Shown: positions 50,901-61,215, counted from the first letter of the stretch. The stretch: 64,000 nucleotides of DNA from Cranoglanis bouderius (GCA_023630585.1 CM042546.1:17449810-17513809); one strand, 5' to 3'. Notes: generated from the letters alone by a model not told the origin. A program made the numbers and translations.

Positions 50901-53900
50901 AGCGCAGTCGGAGAGTGGAGCATGGCAGTCGTCCTCAGGATGTCTGGCCCTTTATCATCCTGGCAGATGACTCCTGTGTCATGTGGAACAGTGTTGACAT
51001 TGACTCCAAGAGGTGCTTCTAAGGGTTCTTCAACTATCTAATAAAGAATTTTTACATATTTCTGTGGACTTTATTAATTTTGTGTCCAGATACATTTGTT
51101 TGCAATGAAGGCCACTAGTTAGGATAATTGCTGACTGGCCTTTTCTAATCATTATTATTATTAGTAGTAGTAGTAGTAGAAGTAGGAGTAGGAGTAGTAG
51201 TATAGAGTAGTTGTTCTGTATATTTCCCAAATCAGAGAGAGACTTGCAGTGATATGAATACACTTTATAAGGTCTTTGATCTGGCTTATATATGTTCTTG
51301 CATGTGTGCATTGTATATGTGTGTGCAGTGGTACTGCTGGACCAGAGAGGAATGTGTCACTGAAGCAGGTGCTGCAGCACATGGAATCATCTCCAGATAT
51401 CGCTCAGTACGCTCTGTGTGGTCTGAGGAAATGGTCAAGCCGTGGAGCTGGCCCTGGACAAAGGAGAGAGCCCTTCTCACGAGGACACCTACATGATTTC
51501 CTGCTCCTCAACGTGGACCTCACTCAGGATGTGCAGTACAGTCAAAACCGGTGAGTCCAAATGCTTGAAGTGTTTGAATTATAAAAAGTCAATAAATACG
51601 AAATCTCTAAATAACTTTAAAAGTGTTTATTTGCGATAGAACACGAATACAATCCTTTCACTCAAACTATGACTCCCCACTGTAGCCCCTATGGTGATCT
51701 TGTCAGAGGACGTCGTGGTTATAAATCAGGATTTTAGCAGTGCAGAGCAGCAGCTTGGAAGTGACTGCTGGTTAACATGTAATCTTAATGACCCGCGTTT
51801 CAGTCACTATTTCATACTTGTCCCGTTGTCTGATGACAGAAACCGAAAAATATGTAAATGAGAACAGCTTTATTGGGAATTCAGCTGTAGTAATATACAG
51901 TATGTGAGCACTGAGAGTAAGAAAGAAACAAACAGATATAAAGAGCTGACACTAGGCAGAATGCAAATATGACTCGATGACGTAATGAATATGCTAATTA
52001 GCACACGACATCATCTAGTGACCTTGAGCTACTTTCTATTGAAAGTTGTTGGCAGCAGTGCTCCTGTCACTCACCTGGAGTATATTGATGTTATGGTGAA
52101 GACGAAGCAATGCCTGGGAAATGCAAATTTAGTCCAGCATGGCTGGAAAAGGCGACATATAAAAATTGGTTGTGTTTTATTATTATCATTAATAATTTTT
52201 TTTGGAAATTAAAAAGAAGAAATAAAGAATATGTTTGACATCGCTTGTATAGTCCTTGGGAAAAAAATAGTCCTTAAAGGTCCTGGAATTTCATTATGAA
52301 TTATCTGTACAAACCCTGTTAAGAGAAACAACAGGGAAGCTATTACTGACACTACTGACAGGAATTTTCTACAAAAAAAAAAACAAAAAAAAAAAAAAAA
52401 CTGATGGATTGTCAGGATTTTAACTTGCGATTCGTCTATCTCTGTCTTCTCCAGATTTACGTGTGACGATGTAGACTTCAACCTTCGTGTGCACAGTGCT
52501 GGCCTTCTAATTTGCCGCTTTAACAACTTTAGTGTGATGAAGAAGCAGATTGCCATCGGGGGATATCGTACATTCATCATAAAGACCAAGGTTGACACTG
52601 CTGTTTTTGCTATTTTCCATTTTATTACTTTAAAAAACAGAAACAAAGGCAGAGCTTGGTTAAGGGCACTTAGCCCAATATACAGTGGGTATAGAAAAGA
52701 CTCACCCCCTTTTAAAATAATCACATTTTGTTGCTTTTCAGGATGAAATGAAGACAGACACAGTTTTTGTTTTATCCGGCTATATTTACTCAGTGCAACT
52801 TATAACATCCAAGTGAAAGATATAACACCAACATGTCAGAAAAAAATTTAAAAAACAGAAACACTGAGTTGGAAAAAGGATCACCCCCTTGCTTTGATTT
52901 GCCTTAATTTTTTAATTACAGCCTTTAGTCTGTTGGGATATGTCTCTACTAACTTTGCACATCTAGACTTTGCAATATTTGCCCACTCTTCTTTGCAGAA
53001 CTGCTCAAGTTCAGTTAAATTTTATGGTGACCGTTTGTGGACTGCAGTCTTCAAGTCAATCCACAGACAACTGGATTCTTTTCTATACCCGCTGTATTTT
53101 ATAGTTTATAGCTTTATCATTTATAGCACATTCATTTTCAATTCCTTTGTATTTTTACTGGTTTAGGAACTAACTAAATAAACAAAAATTGTTTACATAA
53201 AATCCTAAAGTTACACTCTAGCCAAAACATACTTTCATTGCAGATTATACAGGCAGAGGTTTTGGTAACATTATCCAAATCCAAACAACGTTATGCTAAC
53301 TACTCACCATGTGATTTTGTTAATTATCAGCAAGCTTTCATTCATTATGTTTTATGAGAAGAGTTTCTTTAAAAAAATACTGAAACAGAACTGGAAGCGA
53401 ATTGTATGTTATATACATTTTTTCACAGATGACTGATGTACCAACCACAGTGCAGCCTTCTCAGTATATCTGTGCTCCAGATAGCAAGCACCTGTTCCTG
53501 GCTACTCCAGGTCAGCTTCTGCTGGAGAAATACCTCCAACACACAAGTCAGAGGCTTTTCCCCCTGAGCATTGCCAATTATAGCCATCCGGTTCTTTCTG
53601 TCGACTGCTACCTCAACCTGGGCTGCGAGGTAGGCCAATGTCCCTACTGACTTCTGAATAGCAATATATATATTTCAAATCCAACACATTGGACCAGAGG
53701 TATGCAGATGAAATCCTACAGTATTTATTAGGATTTATTCAATTATGGTCATAATCCAAAACGAGGGTCTAAACACTGCCATACACTGTAAACCAAGGGA
53801 TTCAATTCGATTAAATCGTTTTGGTACAGCTTTTAACAATGGACAAAGCAGCTTTATAGAAATATATAAATTCAGGATATAGCACATTTTAAATTTCTAC

Positions 53901-56833
53901 ATTTAAATGGATCTAGCCATTGATGGATTGTCAGGATTTGAACTTGCAATGTCCCAGTAATAGGACTAAAACTTTGCTGTTATGCCACTAATCTTTATTT
54001 TGGTTTAATACAACTTTTGAAATATACACTGATCAGCCATATCATTAAAACCACTGACAGGTGAAGTGAATAACATCTTGTTACAATGGCACCTGTCAAG
54101 GGGTGGGATATAGTAGGCAGCAAGCAAACAGTCATTTCTCGAACTTGATGTATTGGAAGCAAGAAAAATGGGCAAGGGCAAGGATCTGAGCAACTTTGAC
54201 AAGGGCCGAATTGTGATGGCTAGACGACTGTGTCAGAGCATCTCCAAAACAGCAGGTCTTGTGGGGTGTTCCCAGTATGCAGTGATTAGAACCTACCAAA
54301 AGTGGTCCAAGGAAAGACGACTGGCAAACTAGTGACAGGGTCATGGGCGCCCAAGGTTCACTGATGTGCGTGGGGAGTGAAGGCTAGTCTGTCTGATCCG
54401 ATCCCACAGAAGAGCTACTGTAGCACAAATTGTTGAAAAAGTTATTGCTGGCTATGATAGAAAGGTGTCAGAACACACCATGCATTGCAGCTTGCTGCAT
54501 ATGGGGCCCCTGTTCACCGCCGAAAGCACCTATAATGGGCACGTGAGCATCAGAACTGGACCATGGAGCTATAGAAGAAGGTGGCCTGGTCTGATGAATC
54601 ACGTTTTCTTTTACATCATGTGGATGGCCGGGTGCATGTGTGTCACTTACCTGGAGATTTCACCAGGATGCACTATGGGGGAAAAAACAAGCCAGCAGAG
54701 GCATTGTGATGTTCTTGGCAGTGTTCTGCTGGGAAACCTTGAGTCCTGGCATTCATGTGGATGTTACAGTGCTGATTTCTTCTGTTTCGCCTATCGCATA
54801 CTAAATAGTTTCAGAAATGAAAACAAAATCTATGATAAAACAAAGGCAACCTGAGTAAATACAAAATACAGTTTTAAAATGATATATCAAGCAAAAAAGT
54901 TATCCAATACCAACTGGGCCTGTGTGAAAATGTATTTGCCCCTGTAGTTACTAATTCCCCAAATCTATGAAACTGCATTCATAATGGGGTTCAGCTGGAC
55001 TAGACACAACCAGGTCTGATTACTGCCAGCGCTGGTCAATCAAATCAACACTTAAATAGAACTTTTTCAACAGCATGAAGTTGGTTAAAAGGTCTTAACA
55101 CAAAAGGTCCAGTAACACACCATGCCAAAATTGAAAGAAATTCCAGAAATGATGAGGAAGAAGGTGATTGAAATACATCAGTCTGGGAAGGGTTACAAAG
55201 CTATTTCAAAGGCTCTGGGACTCCAAAGGGCCACAGTGAGAGCCATTATCTCCAAATGGATAAACAGTAGTGAACCTTCCCAGAAGTGTCCGACCTTCCA
55301 AAATTCCTCCAAGAGCACAGCAACTACTCATCCAGGAAGTCACAAAAGAGCCAAGGACAACATCAAAGGAACTACAGGCTTCTCTTGCATCAGTAAAGGT
55401 CACTGTTCATGACTCCACTATCAGAAAGACACTGGGCAAAAATGGTATCCATGGAAGAGTGGCGAGGTGAAAACCACTGCTAACCCAGAAGAACATTAAG
55501 GCTCATCTGAATTTTGCCAAAACACACCTTGATGATCCGCAAACCTTTTGGGAGAATGTTCTGTGGATTGATGAATTGAAAGTGGAACTGTTTGGAAGAC
55601 AGGGGTCCAGTTATCATACCTACGGTCAAGCATGGTGGTGGAAGTGTGATGGTGTGGGGATGCTTTTCTGCTTCAGGGCCTGGGCAAATTGCAATAATTG
55701 AGGGAAACATGAATTCTGCTCTCTACCAGAAAATTCTAAAGGAGAATGTCTGGTCTTCAGTCCGTAAGTTGAAACTCAAGCGCAACTGGATTATGCAGCA
55801 AGCATAGGAGTAAGTCCACCTCAGAACGGCTCAAAAAAAGCACAATTAAAGTTTTGTAGTGGCCTAATCAAAGTCCTGACTTGAACCAATTGAGACGCTG
55901 TGGCAGGACCTTAAACGGGCAGTTCATGTTTGAAAACCCTCCAATGTGGCTGAACTAAAGCAGTTCGGCAAAGAAGAGTGGGCCAAAATTCCACCACAGC
56001 GCTGTGAAAAACTGATCTCCAGTTATCAGAAGTGTTTGGTTGCAGTTATTGCTGCTAAAGGTGGCATAACCAGATTTTAAGTTTAAGGGGGCAATTAGTT
56101 TTTCACATGGGTGATAGGTGTTGGATCACTTTTTTTGCTTCAGTGAAAAAATAAATAAATAAAAACTGTATTGTGTGTTTACTCAGGTTGCATTTGTTTT
56201 ATGTTGTATTTCATTTGAAGATCTAAAATTATTTACTATGAGATATGTGCAAAAACAGAATAAATCAGGATGGGGCAAATACTTTTTCACAGCACTGTAC
56301 TTTGACTTGTACCACCTACCCAAACATTGTTGCAGACCAAGTACACCTTCATGGCCACGGTATTCCCCAATGTCAGTGGCATCTTTCAGCAGGATAATGT
56401 GCTCTGCCACACTGCAAAAATTGTTCAGGAATGACTTGAGGAACATGACAAAGAGTTCAAGGTGGAGCTCAAGGCCTCCAAATTCCCCAGATCTCAGTCC
56501 GATCAAGCATCTGTGAGATGTGCTGGATAAACAAGTCCAATCCATGGAGGCCCCACCTCGCAATTTACAGGACTTAAAGGATCTGCTGCTAACGTCTTGG
56601 TGCCAGATACCACAGCACACCTTCAGTGGTCTTATGGAGTCCATGCCTCGATGGGTCAGAGAAATTTTGGCAGCACAAGGGAGACCAACACAATATTAGG
56701 CAGGTGGTTTTAATGTTATGGCTGATCTGTGTATCTGTCTCTATTTCTTTATACAATTTATGCTGGTAGCTGCATCATGTGTAAGTTATTCCTGAGTCAT
56801 TGTAGTGATGCAGATGGAGCTATGCTCTGATCC

Positions 56834-56896
<63 letters not shown>

Positions 56897-58239
56897 GTTC
56901 CTTAGGTAACAGTGTGTTTTGTCAGCTCAAGACCACACTCCGTCAACATCAGCACAGCAGGTTTGCTCTTCAGTGGCCTCCTGCTCTACTTTTGTGACTC
57001 TTTCGTCACACCGGGTTTCCTCAAGAAGTTCCAGTTTCTGAAAGGTAGAAGACTGTATTAACACTTACATTCTCTTTTAATAACACCACCCTGCATCTAG
57101 AAAAAAAGTTTATGCTGTTTTGCAAATCACACTTGTTTTTACCTATTTTGGTCATGCTGAGTTCAAATATGCCACTGAAAATTCCCTATCACGTACTGTT
57201 TTCCCACAAAATAAGAATGAATTTTTAATAATTTTGCTATATTTATATTGCTTTCAGGGTTTTATTTAAATTGGTGGAAGCTGTCAAATTTCACTATTAT
57301 TATTTATTAATTACAACAATAGGCACACAAAACATAACACTTGTTTACAACATGAACAGCAGACAAATAGTCTGTGAAATGTTTGTGAAAATCTCTAAAT
57401 AAAGCTATTTCAAAAGATGAACATTATAATAACACGCAGAGTGCTTAAGGAGTGAACTTCCTTTTGAGGGATTTTCTGGAATGGCTGACTTCTTGACAAT
57501 CTCTTTGAAGGCACCAGCAGTAGTCAGCCATCATGTTCACATTCCATCTACCATGGTTTGTCCTGGTCACCCAGCTTTATTCCAAAATATGCAGAATATG
57601 CCTTTTTTACAAAGTCTGTAATTTTCTGCCATTGTTTGGATGTTGCAAAACACCCACAGATGTAGCAGAAATCATCTGGGCTATGCTCGCATTTCATGGT
57701 CATTATAAATCCCTGAAATCAGGAGTTTTGTGTGCATGTAAGTGTGCCTAGCGTTCATATAAGGGCTAATCAGAGGAAAAGTGATAAATGTTGCTCACCT
57801 ATTGTACATAAACATAGTGTTTCCTGTGTTGGTGGCAGTGTATCTGGCAATAGCTCTAACGTTTATGGTCCATCTTAGGCAAAAAAGCTCTACACTGGAC
57901 ATCAGGCTCTAGAGCAAAACTAACAGCATATCTGGATGCAGCATCTAAGTATTAGTAAGAAACAACTATCAGATCCTATTCATCAAATCTGATGCAGGGC
58001 GGTGTAATAGACCTAGCATATCACAATAAATGGAATTGTAGGAGGGTAGGCTGCTTGCATCAAGTGGACATATAAACTTACAGTATATTAATGTAAACCG
58101 TCTATGTACAAGTTCTTGGACTTTCATAATACTCAGATACAAACAAATACATTCTTACATTTTGTATGACAACATGTACAAATCTGTCAAATGACAATGT
58201 GAATGTAAATATATTCATAAACAGTCACATTTGCAAATG

Positions 58240-58320
<81 letters not shown>

Positions 58321-59615
58321 CAAAATGTAATATGTAATACAAGAGAATTGTAACCACTTAAACTTCAAAGTCCAGACTTACATTCATCATTCTGCTAACT
58401 ATGTATCTTTTGCTATTAGTGTCAGTGAACTGAAGGATTTATTTTGTTTATTGAAAAATCTGCTTGGGTAGTTTTGCTACCTCACAGCTGCAGGGTCTCT
58501 GGTTCGATCCTGAGTTCAGGTTACTGTCTGTGCATGTTCTCTCCATGTCTCTGTGGGTTTTCTCTAGATTATCATGCCAGTAGGTGGACTAGCTAAGATA
58601 TACTATATTGCCAAAAGTATGTGGACACCTGACCAGTTATACCCATATGTGCTCAATGAACATCCCATTATAGATTTAGTCCCCTTTGCTGTTATAATAA
58701 CCTTCACTCTTCTAGGAAGGCTTTCCACTGGATTTTGGAGCATGGCTGTGGGAATTTGTGTTCATTCAGTCAGAAGAGCTTTAGGCCTGTGGTGCAGTTG
58801 GAGGTCCAGATCATCCCAAAGGTGTTCAGTGAGGTTGAGGTCAGGGCTGCGTGCAGGCCACTCAAGTTCTTCCATACCATCTTTGGCAAACCATGTTTTT
58901 ATGGAGCTCACTTTGTGCACAGCGGCATTGTCATGCTGGAACATGTTTGGGCTCCTTAGTTCCAGTGAAGGGGAAATATTAATGCTACAGCATACAAAGG
59001 CATTCTATATGCTTGTGTGCTTCAAACTTTGTGCCAACAGTTTGGGGAAGACTCACATATATGGTTGTGATAGTCAGGTGTCTGCATACTTTTGGATATA
59101 GGTAAATTGAGGGTAAATAGCAGGTAATGGGGGTAAATTGTCCCTAGGTGTGAATGACCATATGAATGTGTTTGCATGGTGCGCTGAGATGGACTGGCGT
59201 TCCATCCACGGTTCCCACCTCATTCAAGTGTGTAGAAGCATATACATGCTCTCAACTATGTACTATGTAGCAAAATAAAATGTAAGGTTGTAGTGGGTGT
59301 ACATTTGGAGCAGGAATTCACATTAGTGCAGATGTATGTTTCTGAAATGTTTTTAAGACTATGTTTTAAAGACTCTTCTGTGTGTGACTGCAAGGCCACT
59401 GAGAGTTTAATTCATTTGTTAATGTTATTTGCTCATTTCTCACTCACATAGGGGCGACTCTGTGCATAATCTGCCCAAACCGCAGTGCTCTCCGTCAGAC
59501 AGTGGTGCGGCTTGAGCTGGAGGATGAGTGGCGGTTCAGGCTGAGCGACGAGTTTCAAACGGCCAATGCCAAAGAGGATCAGCCACTCTTCTTTCTCACA
59601 GGGACACACATCTGA
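34025..59615 (+). CDS. greb1: Greb1, estrogen-regulated ER coactivator-type protein (31 coding exons, 1828 aa)
   Basis: Coding exons, read by frame and GT-AG sites: 34025-34181, 35893-36003, 36122-36298, 36931-37113, 38083-38208, 38300-38425, 39158-39280, 39695-39808, 40002-40187, 41147-41497, 42630-42758, 42926-43027, 43112-43309, 43438-43618, 43699-43888, 44558-44694, 45432-45774, 45878-45993, 46771-46976, 48382-48824, 49436-49538, 49629-49784, 49897-50033, 50166-50327, 50496-50700, 50850-51012, 51329-51550, 52455-52590, 53429-53629, 56906-57044, 59452-59615. They sum to 5487 nt in one open frame ending in TGA. Seen: the start MGNSYAGQL, a basic PPKKRHK segment (residues 301-307), a Walker A-like GPPQVGKT (1230-1237), HHCEQCH (1349-1355), ILADDSCVMW (1524-1533) and the end FFLTGTHI. 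Known for human GREB1 (about 1949 aa): a nuclear, estrogen-induced ER-alpha cofactor with a reported glycosyltransferase domain. The shorter length here is mostly in the Ser-rich linker (about 1087-1130). GREB1L is the alternative. I favour GREB1 from RNAQG, WKG and GPPKKRHKGWSPES. Least certain junctions: the exon 19/20 donor (gtcagt) and the exon 28 donor (gttgac). Confidence 0.9.
34459..34525 (+). repeat. Short dispersed repeat shared with 1359-1425
   Basis: See the copy at 1359-1425. This one lies in the first intron after the greb1 start codon. Confidence 0.6.
34806..35090 (+). repeat. LINE-tail-like repeat, second family, in greb1 coding intron 1
   Basis: Starts attcattcatcttcagtaac and contains gtcagggtcatggtggatcc and gaggtgggaataaaccggag. 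Related copies are at 1568-1915 (+), 21483-21700 (-) and, split, at 58476-59225 (-). Confidence 0.65.
38083..39808 (+). other. greb1: greb1 coding exons 5-8: low-complexity linker with NLS-like motif
   Basis: Residues 210-372, rich in Ser, Pro, Gly and Asn, with little family conservation except the segment around GPPKKRHKGWSPES in exon 7. The basic PPKKRHK run at 301-307 resembles a monopartite nuclear localisation signal, which fits the nuclear location known for human GREB1. Exons 5 and 6 are each 126 nt. All four exons are symmetric (phase 1-1), so skipping any of them would keep the frame. Confidence 0.85.
38874..38927. repeat. (CA)n microsatellite in greb1 intron 6
   Basis: CA units with CG variants near 38875-38882. 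Confidence 0.9.
40281..40470. mobile_element. Tc1/mariner-type fragment, ends in a 12-bp perfect inverted repeat
   Basis: It starts with a TIR-like end (tatagacaggtgacaaagg) and contains text similar to the fish Tc1/mariner family also seen at 42280-42600. At 40445-40470 it carries GAATGGTGTTCA and its exact reverse complement, separated by GA. It has no coding capacity. It lies in greb1 intron 9. Confidence 0.45.
40472..40664. repeat. 84-bp inverted repeat with 25-nt loop (foldback MITE) in greb1 intron 9
   Basis: Arm 40472-40555 is the reverse complement of arm 40581-40664 with one difference, a G/T that becomes a G-U pair in RNA. The loop is 40556-40580. The outer ends (AATAGACAGATGACAAATTAAAG) resemble a Tc1/mariner-type fish TIR. 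A related end, atagacaggtgacaaag, lies at 40281-40297, so this is probably a foldback derivative nested in or beside another copy. Confidence 0.85.
42290..42600. mobile_element. Tc1/mariner-type remnant in greb1 intron 10
   Basis: It is similar to the interior of a fish Tc1/mariner element: phrases such as ATTCTACAA, ACCATTCTTCCA, CCCTCATGTCCTGTGGATG and GAGACAAGTGGCCCC are recognisable. It is decayed, with no open reading frame. Its right end is only about 30 bp before the acceptor of greb1 coding exon 11 (42630). Confidence 0.5.
43900..44405. mobile_element. Non-autonomous Tc1-type element in greb1 intron 15
   Basis: The left end, tacactatatggccaaaag, and the right end, tgtccagatacttttggct, are imperfect inverted repeats. 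The interior is a decayed transposase 3' part, with recognisable words such as CAGAGCCCTGACCTCAACCCC (catalytic-domain region, SPDLNP). It starts 12 bp after the exon 15 donor. Related copies are at 31838-32101 and 58600-59100. Confidence 0.75.
47189..47905. mobile_element. Two nested Tc1-type fragments in greb1 intron 19
   Basis: The outer element starts cagttccctccactaatatt at 47190. Its left subterminal part (acacaggtttatcaaaaaca at about 47341) recurs inverted at about 47860-47900 (ggataaacctgtgttttg). Between the two lies the left part of another Tc1 family (tacagtggaggaaaaaggta, tttgatcccctgctg) from about 47375 to 47700. Neither has coding capacity. Confidence 0.65.
47933..48066 (+). 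repeat. Dispersed fish repeat (gcatttggcagacgccctta family)
   Basis: Reads tttacggcatttggcagacg, then ccttatccagagcgacttac, then gggccttgctcaagggccca. This sequence recurs widely in otophysan genomes as I know them. The class is uncertain (SINE or MITE tail). A related tail in the opposite orientation ends at 12437. Confidence 0.65.
48382..49538 (+). other. greb1: greb1 coding exons 20-21: Ser-rich linker and Walker A-like motif split by an intron
   Basis: Exon 20 opens with a Ser/Pro-rich stretch (residues 1087 to about 1130). It then enters the conserved part with WASSFRPLLSK, TEQSLYYRQWTVP and FHPRRLLLSGPPQ. Exon 21 continues VGKTGAYLQFL. Joined, GPPQVGKT fits the GxxxxGK(T/S) P-loop pattern at residues 1230-1237. 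The exon 20/21 junction falls between Q1233 and V1234, inside the motif. GREB1 proteins are described as containing a circularly permuted SF2-helicase-like region, and this motif would belong to it. Whether it binds nucleotide is unknown. Confidence 0.8.
49897..50033 (+). other. greb1: greb1 coding exon 23: Cys/His motif region
   Basis: Residues 1320-1365. The segment RTARIKLSKYAAYNTYHHCEQC (here split for length as RTARIKLSKYAAYN then TYHHCEQC) matches human GREB1 almost residue for residue. HHCEQCH at 1349-1355 offers two Cys and three His as possible metal ligands. The exon ends in phase 0 after RYQ. Confidence 0.85.
52683..53097. mobile_element. Non-autonomous DNA transposon in greb1 intron 28
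   Basis: The left end cagtgggtatagaaaaga and the right end tcttttctatacccgctg are near-perfect inverted repeats. The interior has no open frame. It begins about 90 bp after the exon 28 donor. Confidence 0.7.
53815..53900 (+). repeat. Partial dispersed fish repeat (cagctttacagaaat family)
   Basis: Contains gcttttaacaatggacaaag and cagctttatagaaatatata. It is a short fragment in greb1 intron 29. Confidence 0.5.
54025..56733 (+). mobile_element. Tc1-type element (outer), split by a nested insertion, in greb1 intron 29
   Basis: The ends tacactgatcagccatatca and tgatatggc-type complement (right end ggttttaatgttatggctgat) are inverted repeats. The outer parts are 54025-54764 and 56300-56733. Transposase text is decayed: the left part includes DLSNFDKGRIVMARRL-like sequence, the right part the catalytic C-terminus. 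Another Tc1 element (54765-56299) sits inside. Confidence 0.8.
54765..56299 (+). pseudogene. Nested Tc1 transposase pseudogene (inner element)
   Basis: It is bounded by tacagtgctg and cagcactgta at a TA. The frame from 55122 starts MPKLKEIPEMMRKKVIEIHQ and continues SGKGYKAISKALGLQRATVR, a Tc1 paired-type HTH. Later frames carry VTVHDSTIRKTLGKNGIHGR and GGGSVMVWGCFSASGPGQI. The frame is interrupted near the end of the HTH region and again after LKRNWIMQQA, so it is inactive. Confidence 0.9.
56835..56898. repeat. (GT)n microsatellite abutting the greb1 exon 30 acceptor
   Basis: About 30 GT units with one GC variant near 56892. It ends about 7 nt before the acceptor AG (56904-56905), taking the place of most of the polypyrimidine tract. 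Confidence 0.95.
58241..58317. repeat. (TA)n microsatellite in greb1 intron 30
   Basis: About 38 TA units. Confidence 0.95.
58476..59225 (-). repeat. LINE-tail-like repeat split by a Tc1 insertion
   Basis: The left piece, 58476-58599 (cacagctgcagggtctctgg, gcatgttctctccatgtctc), continues after the Tc1-type element at 59101-59225 (ggtaaattgtccctaggtgt, gagatggactggcgttccat). This gives the relative age: repeat first, Tc1 second. Confidence 0.7.
58600..59100 (-). mobile_element. Non-autonomous Tc1-type element with transposase remnant in greb1 intron 30
   Basis: The TIR-like ends are tactatattgccaaaagtatg and its imperfect complement ending cttttggatata. On the minus strand at about 58762-58944 a 60-codon frame reads HDNAAVHKVSS, then EELEWPARSPDLNLTEHLWDD, the classic DNAxxH and SPDLNPxEHLWD motifs of Tc1 DDE transposases. 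The N-terminal half is missing. It is inserted at a TA inside an older LINE-tail-like repeat. Confidence 0.85.
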
Positions 59616-60025
59616 CTCAGAAACTCTGGCCTTACGTTTATGTACATAGGTATGGGTGTATATAATGAATTAGATGTACTGTACTCTTGCACTCTGTTTA
59701 TTGTTTTGTTTGTGTGGTGTTTCTCTTCTCTATGTTCTCTTGCATAAAAAAAAGCCCAACAGAGTATGATTTTTAACAGTCCTCAGTTACATATGAATAT
59801 GAAAAATTATATTTATTAACATAACTGTTATATCACCACAACATCTGTCTTAATTCTTATGGAATTATGTTTTATTATTGTCATAATTCATGCATGGAGA
59901 ATTGTACAACCCATTGAATGTTTTTGCAAAGGATATTTTATAGAGAAAGAATATTTTTGTATATATTTATTTAGTCTGTTCTCTGCTATTGTTTTTATTA
60001 TTTGTTTGTTTTATTATTTCTGAGG

Positions 60026-60066
60026 AGATTGTGTCATTGTACAGGTTAGGTACAATGACACAATCT
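60026..60066 (+). other. Perfect 17-bp stem-loop in the greb1 3' UTR
   Basis: The left arm at 60026-60042 is the exact reverse complement of the right arm at 60050-60066, with a 7-nt loop (60043-60049). In the mRNA it would form a very stable hairpin. Confidence 0.75.
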
Positions 60067-60231
60067 TTATCTTGGTTAATTTTGTGGTATTTATACAGTT
60101 CTGTGCTATTTGTTCAGTTGATGGACATTTTTTGCTATTTGTTCAGTTCTGGCAGGTTAACAGTAGAGGGCACTGTAATGGTATAAATTTCTAGCTTCTC
60201 ACAATGTCATTTTGTATAAAGAAATGACTTT

Positions 60232-60237
60232 ATTAAA
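60232..60237 (+). terminator. greb1: Candidate poly(A) signal ATTAAA for greb1
   Basis: This is the second commonest vertebrate poly(A) hexamer, about 620 nt after the stop codon. I saw no AATAAA between the stop and this point. Confidence 0.4.
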
Positions 60238-60984
60238 AATGTCTATAACAATAACCATGTCAAACCCATCCACAAAAGAACAGAAATTGCAGTTTCTCAC
60301 TTTGTTCTTGATTAATATATTAATTATATAAATCATCAAGCACCTGCAAAGTCTCTCAAATGCCACATTTAGGAGCATTTGTTCTGCACATGTGCCTACT
60401 TACTCAAAAAAGTGTAGTTTAACTCAGTGAAATGATATAGCACATTCAACAGTAAGTGAATGGTCTCTTCATGACTAAGGGTCAAAAATGAACCACCACA
60501 TCTTCAGATGAAGAAGAATTCCCCAAGATGAAGGAGAGACATTTTTGTCAAAGAACAGGAAAATAACACGGTCCTTGTCACCATATGACAACCAGGGCAC
60601 AATGGCAGCAGAATATGTCATAAGGATGGCATGCAGTTGTCCATTCCCAGGACATCTCAACATTCCGCATGTTCATCACACCAGCCATCGAAAAAAAAAT
60701 TGTCCTGGAGATGACAAATTCGAATGAATGAGATTGAATGTCATTTCAAAAATGATATACACAACATTCAGCCAGTACCATGGTAATTCCCATAGACTTT
60801 TTTTTTTTTTTTCAGTTTCAGATTCAGTATACAGCAACAATTTGATTAAAAACTTTAACCATATGCTCAACTTTAGAGTGAAAGTACATCAGTGCAGAAT
60901 ATTTAGGCAAAACCTATTGGGTTAAACTAGATATCTAAACATGAATTTAATTGACTTCATTGTAAAATATTTTGAAACATTAAA

Positions 60985-61215
60985 ATTCAATTCAATATTA
61001 TATATATAGTGCTTTTAATTATGGACGTTGTCACAAAGCAGCTTTACAGAAATCTGGATATAAAATTTAAATTACAATTTTAAATTAATCTTTAATGAGC
61101 AGTCAGAGGCAGCGGTGGCAAGGGGAAACTCCCTGAGACGGTAAGAGGAAGAAACCTTGGGAGGAACTAGACTCAAAAGGCAACCCATCCTCCTCTGGGT
61201 GACACCGGATAGTGT
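60985..61215 (+). repeat. Dispersed fish repeat, longest copy (cagctttacagaaat family)
   Basis: Contains gtcacaaagcagctttacag, ggcaaggggaaactccctga, gaggaagaaaccttgggagg and cccatcctcctctgggtgac. It lies downstream of greb1. Confidence 0.65.

Larger units (their letters stand above)
50166..59615 (+). other. greb1: greb1 coding exons 24-31: C-terminal glycosyltransferase-like region
   Basis: Residues 1366-1828, the best conserved part of the protein. Visible blocks are LGEEIQLYFIIPKSKEHHF, SQPGGQLESMRLPL, FTPTTGRHEHGLFNLYHAMD, KEYEMAVYKKYWPNHIMLVL, ILADDSCVMW (1524-1533), DDVDFNLRVHSAGLL, AGLLFSGLLLYFCDSF and VVRLELEDEWRFRL. Published work on human GREB1 places a glycosyltransferase (TET-associated glycosyltransferase-like) domain in the C-terminal part. 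The DD pair at 1527-1528 is a plausible metal/nucleotide-sugar site, by inference only. Confidence 0.85.
59616..60260 (+). other. greb1: greb1 3' untranslated region (approximate end)
   Basis: It follows the TGA at 59613-59615. The sequence is AT-rich with no conserved reading frame. An ATTAAA poly(A) signal variant lies at 60232-60237, so cleavage is expected about 10-30 nt later. A perfect stem-loop lies at 60026-60066. The end point is inferred. A longer 3' UTR is possible. Confidence 0.55.

Noticed and set aside
51785..52060. Possible extra greb1 exon between exons 27 and 28
   Set aside because: The exon 27 and 28 frames join directly (CG + A) and reproduce the GREB1 sequence FTCDDVDFNLRVHSAG without any insert.
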